64,000 bases of DNA, from assembly GCF_015706575.1 (NCBI RefSeq), contig NW_024037072.1:25049162-25113161 (forward strand), written 5' to 3'. The DNA comes from Patiria miniata. Taxonomy: Eukaryota; Echinodermata; Asteroidea; Valvatida; Asterinidae. A program made the translations under genes and the position numbers. The notes under the pieces are model-generated. The model worked only from the letters and a program-made list of their open reading frames with translations, ran no database searches and was not told where the DNA came from. Position 1 is the stretch's first letter; each line of letters opens with the position of its first letter. Positions 1 through 12,400 of this stretch are shown here, piece by piece.

Positions 1-324
1 ATACTTTATTGATACACACGCAGGTATATAATTATTTGTTTCCCCACGTTTTAGCGAGCAGTGCGACAGCTCAGTCGATAGAGGGTAGGATTTTGCACCG
101 CGAGGTTGCGGGTTCGCATCTCAGTTTTGCACTCGAATTTTTTTCCTTTTCTAACCTAAGGCTTTGGAGGATTTTTTTTTAAAGGGAAATAAAGTCCGAA
201 TTTCATAACGTTCATATTCACTTTTTTCCTTCTAATTTTATAGTCATGTTGGTTTATAAAAGTTGTAGTCTACCGTAACGATAGAAAATGGGAAATGCGT
301 TACGGCTGCCGTAACAATAGCCAC
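1..324 (+). mobile_element. tRNA-headed inverted-repeat element, left end cut by window edge
   Basis: Positions 61-132 look like a degenerate tRNA: the first bases GTGCGA can pair with TTGCAC at 127-132, an A-box-like AGCTCAGTCGATAGAGGG follows, and a B-box-like GGTTCGCATC lies at 111-120. A tail with TTTGGAGGATTTTTTTT and AAATAAAGTCCG follows. Positions 272-324 form a terminal arm ending in GTAACAATAGCCAC. The same tail and arm occur at 25669-26140, where both terminal arms are present, so this is a second copy whose left arm lies outside the window. No coding capacity is visible. Confidence 0.6.
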
Positions 325-964
325 TGCGAAAAAATAATGACGAACGAAAAAAAGACAAAACTGATCACCGACGAAGTAAAAACTTGACAAAAATGTTATG
401 AATACATTATCATACATGTCTTAAAATGAACTTTCAAAATATAATGATATAAAGAAGCATTGTTAGGGAAAGAAAATCAGATATAATACCTTTCGGCTGC
501 TGTATTGGGAAACGACGGTTTTTACAACGAAATAATTTTTTACGGCAAAATCATCCTCTCTCAGATGATATAATTTCTATATATAGATATTCAAAGTGAT
601 TTTTCCTAGTATTGCAATTCAAAATTTACAATTATACATATCTGACAAAAATATTACAATTAAGGTAATGCAATTAGTTATTAGCGTTATTAATGAATAT
701 TAACTAATTTATATTAATAAGATATTTCAGAGCCTGTGCAGGGGTGATTGACCGAGTAAAAAACAATAACAACGCACGCGCACGTACCCAAAAATATCCA
801 TACAGGCGAGAGGGCGCCAGACCGGTCGTCGAGATGAGAGAATTTATTCGGGCGTGAATTTTTTTGCGTTTCTACTGCTGATGTTTAGAACAGCTCGAGA
901 CTGTGTAGGGTCTAGATTTATGCCACGATTTAGCGGGCCATTGTGATATGGTTAAAAACTGAGA
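325..964. other. A+T-rich sequence upstream of ZFYVE19
   Basis: This holds the presumed 5' flank, promoter and 5' UTR of ZFYVE19. It is A+T-rich with no convincing TATA box at a supported distance, no ORF resembling a known protein and no clear repeat. The stretch nearest the start codon, from about 740, is more G+C-rich and is the likeliest promoter region. That is inference only. Confidence 0.35.
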
Positions 965-3412
965 ATGGACGGCAAGTGTTTTAGTTGCACAGAAAAGTTT
1001 GGAATATTCAGGAGAGAGGTAACGTTAATCGTTATGCCTGGCCATATCTAGCCCGGGGGTCAGACAAGTCGACCGTTGAGACAACTCGACTCGGGACAAG
1101 TCGCCCGTTGAGACAACTCGACCGTTGAGACAACTCGACCGTATGTGCGATAAATGGAAAGACAAGTCGACCGTTGAGACAAGTCGCCTCGCATGTTTTT
1201 GGGCCTAGTTTTGGGGATAGTACTGGGGATTTTGACGGCGGCTGATCGCCGTTTGGGAGTTATGACACGTAACAGAGCAGAGCCAATATAGCGCAGCGTG
1301 ATTGTCCGTGCACATCGTTCGTTTTTGCCGGGCCTGTGCGCGCATCTCCGCTCAACCGCGTGGCCATACCGTGCACGTGCCGTGCACGTTAGCTGTCTCA
1401 ACGGTCGAGTTGTCCCGAGTCGACTTGTCTCAACGGTCGACTTGTCTCAACGGTCGAGTTGTCTCAACGGTCGACTTGTCCCGAGTCGAGTTGTCTCAAC
1501 GGTCGACTTGTCTGACATTCTCTAGCCCGACTGCGTCTGGCCGTACAGTACTATCGCAAGCTCTGTAGTACGGCCAGACGCCCGATGCTTCCACAGAGAC
1601 TGAATTTTTTTGGCCGCCGATGTAGCGATTTTGCTACATCTTTCGATCGCGATTATCTTTTCATCCAGGACACAAATTTCCAAAGTTAAGGTTCGTAGTC
1701 GTAGAGCAACTCATACCTTTTCGAAAAAACGTTCTTTGGTCTCAATATTTTCATCCATCTGGCCACAAGACGAATTTCAGTCATCAGATTCCACAAATAT
1801 CGTCCCCCATGCGATCCCCCATGCGATTTCAAAATGGCGGCCGCGCTGTAATGTATGCATTATGCGAGCGTGCTTGGGCAAGTAATGAATATGCATTATT
1901 TAGTTCATGACCTCGTGTTTGTATGGCCAGCCGCGCTGAGTGTCCGACAAACGTCATAAACTATGATGCATATTCATTATCTTGCCCAAGCGCGCTCGCA
2001 TAATGCATACATTACAGCGCGGCCGCCATTTTGAAATCGCATGGGGGATCGCATGGGGGACGATATTTGTGGAATCTGATGACTGAAATTCGTCTTGTGG
2101 CCAGATGGATGAAAATATTGAGACCAAAGAACGTTTTTTCGAAAAGGTATGAGTTGCTCTACGACTACGAACCTTAACTTTGGAAATTTGTGTCCTGGAT
2201 GAAAAGATAATCGCGATCGAAAGATGTAGCAAAATCGCTACATCGGCGGCCAAAAAAATTCAGTCTCTGTGGAAGCATCGGGCGTCTGGCCGTACTACAG
2301 AGCTTGCGATAGTACTGTACGGCCAGACGCAGTCGGGCTAGGCCATATCGGGGTGAGGGGGCGGGGCGCGAAAGGGGGGGGGAATTAACCCTAACCCCCA
2401 AAAAGTTCATTTAGGGTAAAGTACCACATACTGCAACGAACAACAAATATTGGCGATCGTGTACGGTGTAGTGTAGGGCCCCAGTTTTGTTTCAATCAAA
2501 TTAGAGTCACTCAGCTAGTGTTTTTTCTTAATCAAAAATGACATTTTCAACCTAAACTTTAAAGTTTAAGCAGACTTCTTTCAATATAATGACACCGTTT
2601 TTTAAATTTTTGAACAGTTTCTTGGGGTAGAAATTACAGTTCTCCTATGCGGTTTACGGTTGGTACTGTACGATTCAGCGCGCCTTGCGCGCTCAAGGTA
2701 CATCGCGCGCTCACGGTACTTCGCGCAGTGTTGCCATCTTTATTTTCGTGTTGCGTTTTGTCGTTGTCATCGTCATTTTACCCCCAAATTTTCCTCATAA
2801 ATTCAAAACCCTGCCCTTTATCTATGACATAGGGCCTACCTGGGATGTCGCCAACTAGTTTGGTAGGCCTAGGTCAAATAATTTAAAAGTGGATTTTTTC
2901 CCCTTATAGTTTAATATAGTAGCCTACTAGGAACCGGGCCCGTAGATACACGATCGCCCAAAAATTATGTATGCAGGTACCAAATACCAGAAAATATTAG
3001 AGTTCTGTCATGTGCTTACTATCCTCGACCCTCCTGGCCTCCATAATCTGCGCAGGTAACGCTTGCAACGCGTGCGAGTTGTCCCACACAAATTGAAGGC
3101 GAGTGCGTAGAGATAGCACGGCGTAGCTTTAGGGGGTCTGACGATACGCTGAAGTACTGCTGCATATCGTCCGAGTTGGGACTCCCCCACCTATAGTTGG
3201 GACTGTCCAAGCCGTAGTTGGGGCCTGTGCTTTAATTGGGGAGTAGCAGTGCCAAGGGAGTTTGGGGTTCAGGACCTGATGTAGTCCGAAAATTTGGGAC
3301 TCTCAATACTGTGTATGAGAGTCCCAAAACTTAGGCGAAGTTGCCAAACTTAGGCGAAGTAAAAAAAAAACATGTTTAGCGTCCCCGCCCGCTTCCTTTT
3401 TAGAGGCCGCCT

Positions 3413-3450
<38 letters not shown>

Positions 3451-6400
3451 CAAAAATTGATAAATTTTAACAATCTCTGACGAAAGAAATCATATTTTTA
3501 GACTTTTATACCGTGTATAAAGCTGTGGAAATAGTCAATGAGTCCAAGTGGCGTCCATTTTGAAAAAAAGCTGGTAACCATCTTGAAAAATAGCCCGGCC
3601 GCGTTGTCTTGAAAAGTGTGTCGGGCGGCCATTTTGAAAAGGAAAAAAAAAAAAAAAAGGGCCTCCTCCTTCCTTTTTGTCAAAGAGGCAGGACGCTAAA
3701 CATGTTTTTTTTTTTATTTTGCCTTAAGGTATTGAAAACATGCAAAACAAGAAAATAGACTGGCACCTAAAACAACCAGTCCAACACAGCTTCAGTACTG
3801 CAGCAATCAACCATGCCAAAAGAATTTAAGAAACGTGGCATGAAGTGGGAACTAGTCTCAATTTACTTTACTACACATTTCTCCATAGTCAATTAGCCAC
3901 CAGTTTATTGACACTGAATGAAGAGGTCAGTCTTTTCAAATAGTTGGACCATGGCTGGACATGTACCAGTCTAGTATTTAGCCCCATTTTGAAATCACTT
4001 GACTTCCCTCTCATGTGCAAAATATTGAAGAAAAGTCTCCTTTAAAACTTGAATTGAGTCTGCAAACTTGGTTGGTGCAATACTGAGGACATTTTCTTCG
4101 CCCCAGTGGAAATGTTGGAGAAATTTGCTGGCTAAACTGTGAGTAAAGTGGGCCTGATTTAGTTTTGCATGTTTCAGAGCACTCCAGAGCCTTGTCTGGA
4201 CCTGATGATCATGCAGCCACTAATAATATGTTGGAAGGAAAACTGTGTGTTTCTGGATTTTGAGTGGTACACCCTATTTCACATTTTTAAGAATCTTGCA
4301 AGTCTTTCTCTGTTTTGTTTTGTTTTAATAGCATGGCTGCAAGAGTTGTGGCTATTCCTTCTGTAGCAAATGCCTGGAGAAGTCCATTGTGATCCCAGGA
4401 AAAGGCCCGAAGGAACAGAGCGTCTGCAATAAATGCTACAAGCAGCTGACGGCGCCCCCTAGCGAGAAAGCAGACACTGGAGAATCCCAGCATTTTCAAG
4501 AACCACCCGAAAATTTTAAGAAGTAAACAGATCATTTTACGTAGTCTATTGAAAGGTTCAAAAAATGTCCAAGAGATATAAGAGAATAGTGATTATCTTC
4601 AACTCTTTGCCAAGTAACTTGTTTTTTTTTTTTGATAAACAAAAATCTCATCGATAATTGAATGCTAGTGGTCACATATTTATTGGTGTGCAATGCTGTT
4701 TCCCAGCACATTTACTAAATGAGACAAATTTTGTAACTTTTTTAAACCTCAAAACTTGGATAATCATACATTAACTGTTACCTATTTTGAAAGCTTAACA
4801 ACCCTGCTACTGTTTGGTCAGTCACACCTTGGAGGTAAACCTACCTCCAGTCCATAGTCACAGACAGTCAGAAAGTCAATCCACTTCCCCTCCCATAACT
4901 TATACACAGTCTAGACACCAACAGTCGGATCGCATTTTATGAAGGCGCTGTGACTAGTCAAATTCCATCAACAGACTAGAGCAAGTAACTTGTAAGTACA
5001 GCTGACTTATCCATCACCTACAGTCAAAGCATAGCTGTATCAAGTTACAGAAACAGTCACAGCCAGTCAATCCTGCTTTATTTATGTAGGCAGGAAGCAC
5101 TCAACTTTTAAAAACAGTCACTCATTGAGTTTAAAGGGAAAATACAACATTTGCAAACATCAAAAAATAAAACTACCAAGTTGTTACGAAATACCTTACT
5201 AGGATGTTGGTAAATGACATGCTTAAGCATCCTGTAAAATTATGGCACCTGGTGTGAAGCCATTTTCAAGAAAATGGTATATTTGTCTACATTTCCAACG
5301 CTGGTCGGCCGACCACCGTTGGAAAAACCTAACTATTTTTCAATTACTGCACAAAATTTACCATTTTCTTTTTTAGTCTAAATTTTGTTTTGCTAGCTAT
5401 TGGTTCCATGCTCATTAACGGGTGCAGGCCAGCTAGACTGGTTCCCTTACAATTTTCTGGTATGTTTGATCCATTTCATCTTTAGTGGAGTCAGGGAACC
5501 AGACTACTTGAATATTTTGTTTTTCTTGGTTTTTCCAGCATTTTCGAACACAAAGCTTCAAACATGTCAGTGTAACAATATTTGATCTATTATACTAACC
5601 CCCTAAATAGTTCATTTCTGAAAATTACAGCGAAAGCCAATGAAGTACATTCCCTTTAACTGCTGGGATGGCTTTTTTGAATTTGCCAGCCAGAGAGGGA
5701 GGGCTAATACCCGATCTGATCATATTTGACAAACCTTTAATTTCATCTTGCTAAACAAATCAGACGATAAATCGTTCATATTGTATACAGTTGCTACGGT
5801 CATTACGGTGAGTTGAGCATTTCCAAATAACAGATCTATACCTATCAATTATATTCAATTTCGTTTAGGAGAATCGCTGCCCTTGAGAAGAAACAGAATG
5901 AGAAGTCCCACCCTTCATTGTCTGAAGCATCACGAAAAAGGGGCTTCGCAAAGTCTGAAGACAGGGACATTGCTGAGAGATTGGAAAGGCTGAAAGAGGA
6001 CAGGAAAAAAATGAGAGGTAAGGGGCTAGACAGCAAACAGCTGTTCTCACTGGGAATTGAAAAAAAAAAGGAAAGCCTTCATGATATTTATCAGATGTTT
6101 ATCAGTAGTCCAGCCCATCCACAGTCCATCACAAGTCCAGTCACTACAAAATCACAAGTACATTCACAAGTCCGTTCACAAGTAACAGGATGAACAAAAG
6201 AAAGGAGTGCCTTTCCTTTGACATAGTTCGTTGGTATAGATTGAGTGGTGACTTGGGATCTGGATGAAATACGATTGGCTTGTGAGGACTACAATTGGAC
6301 TAAACTACAACACTGAAATTGATAGATGCCATGAAATGAATTTCACACTAAAACGGTAGGTTGTGCAGATATCCATTACATTGAATTGTATGAAGATTAT

Positions 6401-9400
6401 GAGACTTGCATTTTTGGAGGTTGGGGGAAATAATGTTGCTATAATGTCACTTCACGCACTAACTTCACCTGATCAGGGATTCTACACCCTAACATTGTAA
6501 CAATTTTCTCATTAAATGACTGCCTTGTGCTAGAGCAACCACGTATTGACCACCCAGTAATAATTGTTTGTGCTCAAATGTATGCATCAGGTGATAACAC
6601 ATACAAGATGACATCACAGTCTTGTAGACTGAAACTTAATTATGATAATCATTAAGGTAGGGCAAGGTGAACTTGGAAGTCTTAACCCTAACCCCCTAGG
6701 CCCTTGTTGCTTACAACCATCCTCAATCCTCCAAAATTTTCCAAATTTTTGCAACTCCGCCTAAATTTTTCAAAATTGTCAGACAGTCCTGCCTCAAAAT
6801 GCATTCATCCTCAATCCTCCAAAATCCTCCTCATCCCAAAACTCTGCACTCGTGTTTAAATGAAGGATAACCAACGCCAAATCCTTCAAAATCATCAGAC
6901 AGTCCTGCCTCAAAATGCATTCATCCTCAATCCTCCAAAATCCTCTTGTGCTTCAATCACCATTCGTCCTCAATCCTCCAGAATCCTCATGTGCTTCAAT
7001 CACCATTCATCCTCAATCCTCCAGAATCCTCATTTGATTCAATCACCATTCATCCTCAATCCTCTAGAATCCTCCAAAACCGCCAGGAGGATTTTGGAGG
7101 AGTGAGATGGGTTAGGGTTAATCCGCCTAGTGGGAAGTCAATATTCAGAGCAATGTGTAAATACCCTTTAGAACCCTGCAGGTCTGTTTCAGGTGAAGGG
7201 ATATGAAGTATTAAAGTAACTGTGTCACACAGAGAGTCACTGCCCCCAAAAAACAGCACTGTGGAGAGCAGTGAAGCGTGACTGAATCTGCCTGCTTGCC
7301 CTGAGCTTAACCTCCCTAAGGAATTGTACGCTATTTATACTCCACAGAAGAAGATTAGGCCTACCTCTAAGGAATTTGAAGTGTGGGTGCTAATTATATG
7401 GGCAAAAAGTAGTTTTGAAAAAACTTGAAGGGTTGTGAAGTGCAGAAGAATAGAAATCCTTTTCCCTTTTGTGTGAAAGCACTGGGTCGAAAAATACCAT
7501 CCCATTTTGTGTGGCATGGATCATGATATCTCTTTGAAAGCAAGGTGGATATCAAACTATACGTGTATTTGTTTATTCCAAGGTCGCACACTGTCCACCG
7601 AGGAGATTGAAGACAGATTACACAAGCTGAAAGGAGGGCCAACTGCTCCCGCATCCACTGGCAGTAAGACAGCACCAGTAAGTAACAAGGCAGTCTCTTG
7701 ATTTAACCAGTTCGCGCTGGGATTATTTTGACATTGACTGGACCCAGGTGCAGGATTGTTTTTCACAAACCTCAATGCCAGACGGGTTCAGGCCGTCATC
7801 TGCGGGTAGCACACCCTGATATTTCCTGCCTCACTCGCTGTGAGCGGGTTGCAGACAGATATTTCCGGCCTCGCTCGTTGCGTGTTTACCCGTCGTCCGT
7901 TCTGAATACCGCAAAACTTTTGCGTGTTAAGAGCCATGAGTGATTGAGGATGTTATGAGCCACGCAATCTTGGGGTAAAATTTGTGGCAGCCTAATTGCT
8001 TGAGTAGGCAGGGCCAGTGTCTTTCTGTTCCTCACCAATACACTTGGCCATAGACCGTAATGGTGTGAATAGTAAAGATATATTGACTGGCAAGTTTTCA
8101 ACCAACAATTTTTTTTTGGAATTACACATCTTCCCAAAAGAGATTTCCACATGGTGTTACCGTGAACCTTCACGTGTACCTTTTACTTTTGAGTGGTAAG
8201 ACGTCTGCACTAGAAAGCAGGAGGTTGTGGGTTCGAGTCCCACCTGAGTGATTTTTTCCAACTGTTCACTCAGGAGGTAACACACTGAGTATACAGTGTT
8301 TATATGTCAGTGAAGGGCAAAACCTAATATTGATTTACATCACCTGACGCAAAATTCCATCTTATGAATAGTTAAATGTGGTACCCACTGCTATGTACAT
8401 CAGATTCAAACCAGCCAACCAATCCCGTATAAGCTCGATGGTCGAGTGGTAAGACGTCTGAAGGTCGGGGCTTCGAGTCCCACCCGAGTGATTTTTCCAA
8501 CTTTTACTCGGGAGGTAACACATTGAGTATACAGTGTTTATACGTCGGTGAAGGGCAAAACCTAACATTGATATACCTTTTACTTGTGACAGACACATCA
8601 GCCGCCAGATCAACGCACCCCTCATGAGCAAACCCACGACCTACTGACACAAATGCACGAGGAAGCTGCCATCGATGCCAAGATGGACGGAACTGAAATA
8701 ACTGGTGAGTTGTCCTTGATTTTTTTCTGAAAAAACCTCCTGGTCAATTTGGAAGGTTCCCTGAAGGCAAAGGTTAGTTGTGTATTACAGTAGGTTACAC
8801 ACGATGGTTGACATTGACATGTTGATATTGCATTTTCTGGTCAGGTGTTTAAATATTTCATTGTCCAACAGTGTTTTTTCCTTAACCCTAAAAGGGCCGG
8901 GTTATTTTGACCATCTCTCAGCCAGGGGAGGGGGGGGGGGGAGATTCCGCCCTCCCCTAAGATCTCGGCCATCAAGTGACGAAAAATTTTGAAACTCGGT
9001 ACTGATGGTCCGATTTTCATGTTTTTGGTATCAAAAGATGCGCAAGGCTCGAGGCTAAAAAGTCATAACAGCTCTGGTCACGAAAAAAAAATTGCAATGC
9101 TATTGCGGAAAAAGTTAAGGGGGAGGGGGGCGCATTCTGCACTTTTCTCCCAATATCTTTGTGGAGTTTGAGGGATCCTGGTGTCAAGGGTTACAGTTTA
9201 GTGTTGCAGTAGGGTTTTACACAGTGGTTGGCATGGACAGAAATTTCTGGTTTTTCTTTTTTAACTAGTTAGATTGTGCCAGGTTGTTTTTTCTGTTCCC
9301 CAAAGGTATTGTAAAACTGCTTGGTTATTCTATTGTCCTTTTGATCAATGCAAAGCAGAAGACACAGCTGTGATTCCCCCAGGCAACAAGGAGGAAGACT

Positions 9401-12400
9401 TGGAGCAAGAGATGCAGAAACTGATGCAAGAAGCCAAAGAGGAACTCAAGAAGGATAAGGAAGGGTTGGGACGAGATGTGGAGATAGCAGCGAGGCTAGC
9501 CAAGCTCAACACAGGAAAGACAACATCAGGTTAGCTCTAAAAACTCCCGCCATTTTTTTTGGGGGGGGCATTGTGGGTAAAATCATGCCACTGTTGGCCA
9601 ATATGCCTTGATGAATAGGGCTCTCTCAATGACTCACTTGACCCGGCCTACATCCTGGTACTGGAAAGTCAGTATCGCCATTGTGGTAGGCAAAGATCGT
9701 ATAGCGCACCACGCAGTAGGTAGTAGGCAAGTCTTCAATGCTGTAATGCATGGCAAAAACTGTTGAGAAAAACGTGGAGCCAACACCTAGTGCTGGGTCG
9801 GCATGATTATGACATCTGAACACAGCACAGGTAGTGACTATTATGCCATGTGATAAAGAATTTGCGGTAATTTTTTTTCCTGAAAATAAGACTTATTGTA
9901 TAGTTTCAGCCCGCAATGTGGTTGCTAACCAAATGCTTGCCTACTGCAATGGTGGCCGATCACGGGGAAACTGGATGGTCATGTGGTACTTTGACGTCAT
10001 ACGATCAGACCCGATAGTGCCATTTAGTGTCAAGAGCGTGGCCAGGCCCAGACCCTTGGCCTGGAGTGGACTTCAGATGTACTTGTTGGTGCTGTGATTG
10101 CCTGGGATTAAACTTTGCTGAATTACACTGTGATTTTTGAATCCGTAGTAGGTGAGAGGGGACCCAGTGGAGGTGCGGGGATGGAGGCTGATGATGAAGA
10201 AGATGAAGAGGCAGCCAGCCAGCGACTTATCAAACAGGTGATTATGAGGGAATACAGCAAGAATAGGGCGATTACTGGTGGAGGGCCAACATTTGTACCT
10301 CCCGTTTGATGAGGTTTTCTTAAATTTATTTTTGTCAAAAAAATAATATTAATATATTGGGCTTCCATTGGTAAAGATACTTCAACGTATTGTATGCTTT
10401 CATAAAAAGTACCCGAATGACTGCAATATTATGTCAGTAAAAGTACCTGGATGAGGACAATATTACTTTTGATATTGTCCTCATCCAGGCATTTTGACAA
10501 ATTTCGCTGGCTCCCACATAATCATGAGCGTAGTAACTCACATTTGTCAACCAGTCAACAGAACGTAGTGCGGTGGCGTCGCACGCAGATGCAGGGTGCA
10601 GCTGGGTATACGCACACTGTTGTCAACAATCACAATGGCATCTTCGAGCTGCGCGAAATTTGCTTCGGTAAGCAAAGAACATTTGACGAAATATGAGAAA
10701 TAAAGACAGTGTCCTGAAATTTATATCTTGGGGATCAAGTCAGCCTGATATAAATAAAAATAATATTGGATGGCTTTTTGGGGGGGGTACAAGAATATGT
10801 TTGACTCGTGCAATATTGTTTTAGCTCTTGCAATATATTCTTGTATCCCCCTCAAAGCCATCCAATATTATATCAGTATTGTATCCAGTTCTTATGGAAT
10901 ATTTATGCTTTTGTTATTCATTTTTCTCACTGAATCTTCAATGCCAGTCGAAATAATCTAACGTACTTTGATGGGTTCAGTATGGCCTATGTGCACCCCC
11001 CCCCATTACTTTATGCTCCAATTTAGAATGTGCCATTGGCTTACTGCAAAGTGGTAATGTTTTGCAGATTCCTAGTAAAAATGAAAATGCATTGGAGTTA
11101 AGATCAACCTATTGGTTATACTTTTCTTTGATTTTTTTTAACGGAAGCTTCTTGAGCAGGACGAGTTGGAGGCAAGGACAGGGGCGCTTGGTTCTACATC
11201 ACAGGACATCCAGCCTCAGTCAACCACAGCAAAAAAGGTAAATGACTCCATTCAGGAACGAGGATTGTGTTGTGTGGCATACTCAACAGGGGCGGATCCA
11301 GCTGTTGTTGTTGTGGGGGGAGGGGTTAGCTGAGCAGTTGGAGGGGGGGGGGGGGGTAGCAGGCATGTGCTACACCACATGACCACCTAAACCACTGTCC
11401 CTATATCCCCCCACTGCTCAAGGAAGGGCCTCTTGCACATATATAACTTCAGTGCATTTTCCATCATGCCTATGTATTCCCCTTGTCCATGTTTTTTGTT
11501 GTCATGGGCAATTTATTTTAGAATACAGTTTACAATAGTGTTGTAGTCAAGTTCATCACAAGCCTTCCATTGCTATACAAGTCCTCTCAAGTCCATTCCC
11601 AAGTCAAAACCTATTCAAAATGAACTGTGACAACTTCAGCATTCCTTTGTTATTGTTCATCCACTGTTTCTTTTGACCAAATTCAGAGTAAGATGAATGC
11701 CGAGCAGAACCTTCGAAATTTTCTGCCTATTAGACAAAATCCAGTTTTTCTTTTTGGTGTCTCAGCAATTATTTTGCTATCCAATTTCAGCCATTCCATG
11801 GAGGCAGTGCTCTGCCGGACCCAGATGAGTTGCCGTGGTGCTGCATCTGTAATGAAGACGCCACGTTGAGATGCCACGGATGCGATGATGACCTCTACTG
11901 CAAAAGATGCTTCAGGTTAGCTGCAAAAGTGCTCGTTTTTTTGTATTTTGTAATTTTTGTCTTGCTTTGGAAAGGAAAACCATGCAATGACTCCTATAAC
12001 TAGTGTGCAAGTAACCTGCTGCAAAACAGCCTCCAAAGTTTTAACTATTCAACCACATGGTCTCAACATCCAACTTGGAAATGATTAATATTTTTCTTCC
12101 TCCATTGTCTTCTGTTACAGATAATCCACCTGGTCTTCATTGTTTGTGTTTCCCCATCTTTCCCCATCTTTCATCCCTTTCCACCTCCATACTGTTCCCC
12201 CCCCCCCCCCCCCCCCCCCCGCATAATCCCCCTTCTCTCCCACACTCTTTTGTCCGTTCCCACTCCCTGTGACCTTTGATCCTTCCCCTTTCTGGTCCCT
12301 CCCCTGTTCATACCAGACCCCTTGTGGTTTGCCATCTCCCTTTGTTTCTTTGTTCTCTCATCCACCCTCCCCTGCATCTTTCCACACCTTTCCCACCTAA

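Noticed and set aside
1610..2253. Same 90-aa reading frame on both strands (1610-1885 plus, 1954-2253 minus)
   Set aside because: It is the mirror image produced by the two arms of the fold-back transposon. It resembles no known protein and the arms match as DNA, not only as protein.
6683..7120. Telomere-like TTAACCCTAACCC and GGGTTAGGG
   Set aside because: Only one to two units on each side; they serve better as an inverted pair around a minisatellite than as telomeric sequence.
8880..9185. Block starting AAAAGGGCCGGGTTATTTTG with G runs as a mobile element
   Set aside because: It looks repeat-like, but no second copy, inverted ends or target duplication is visible in the window.
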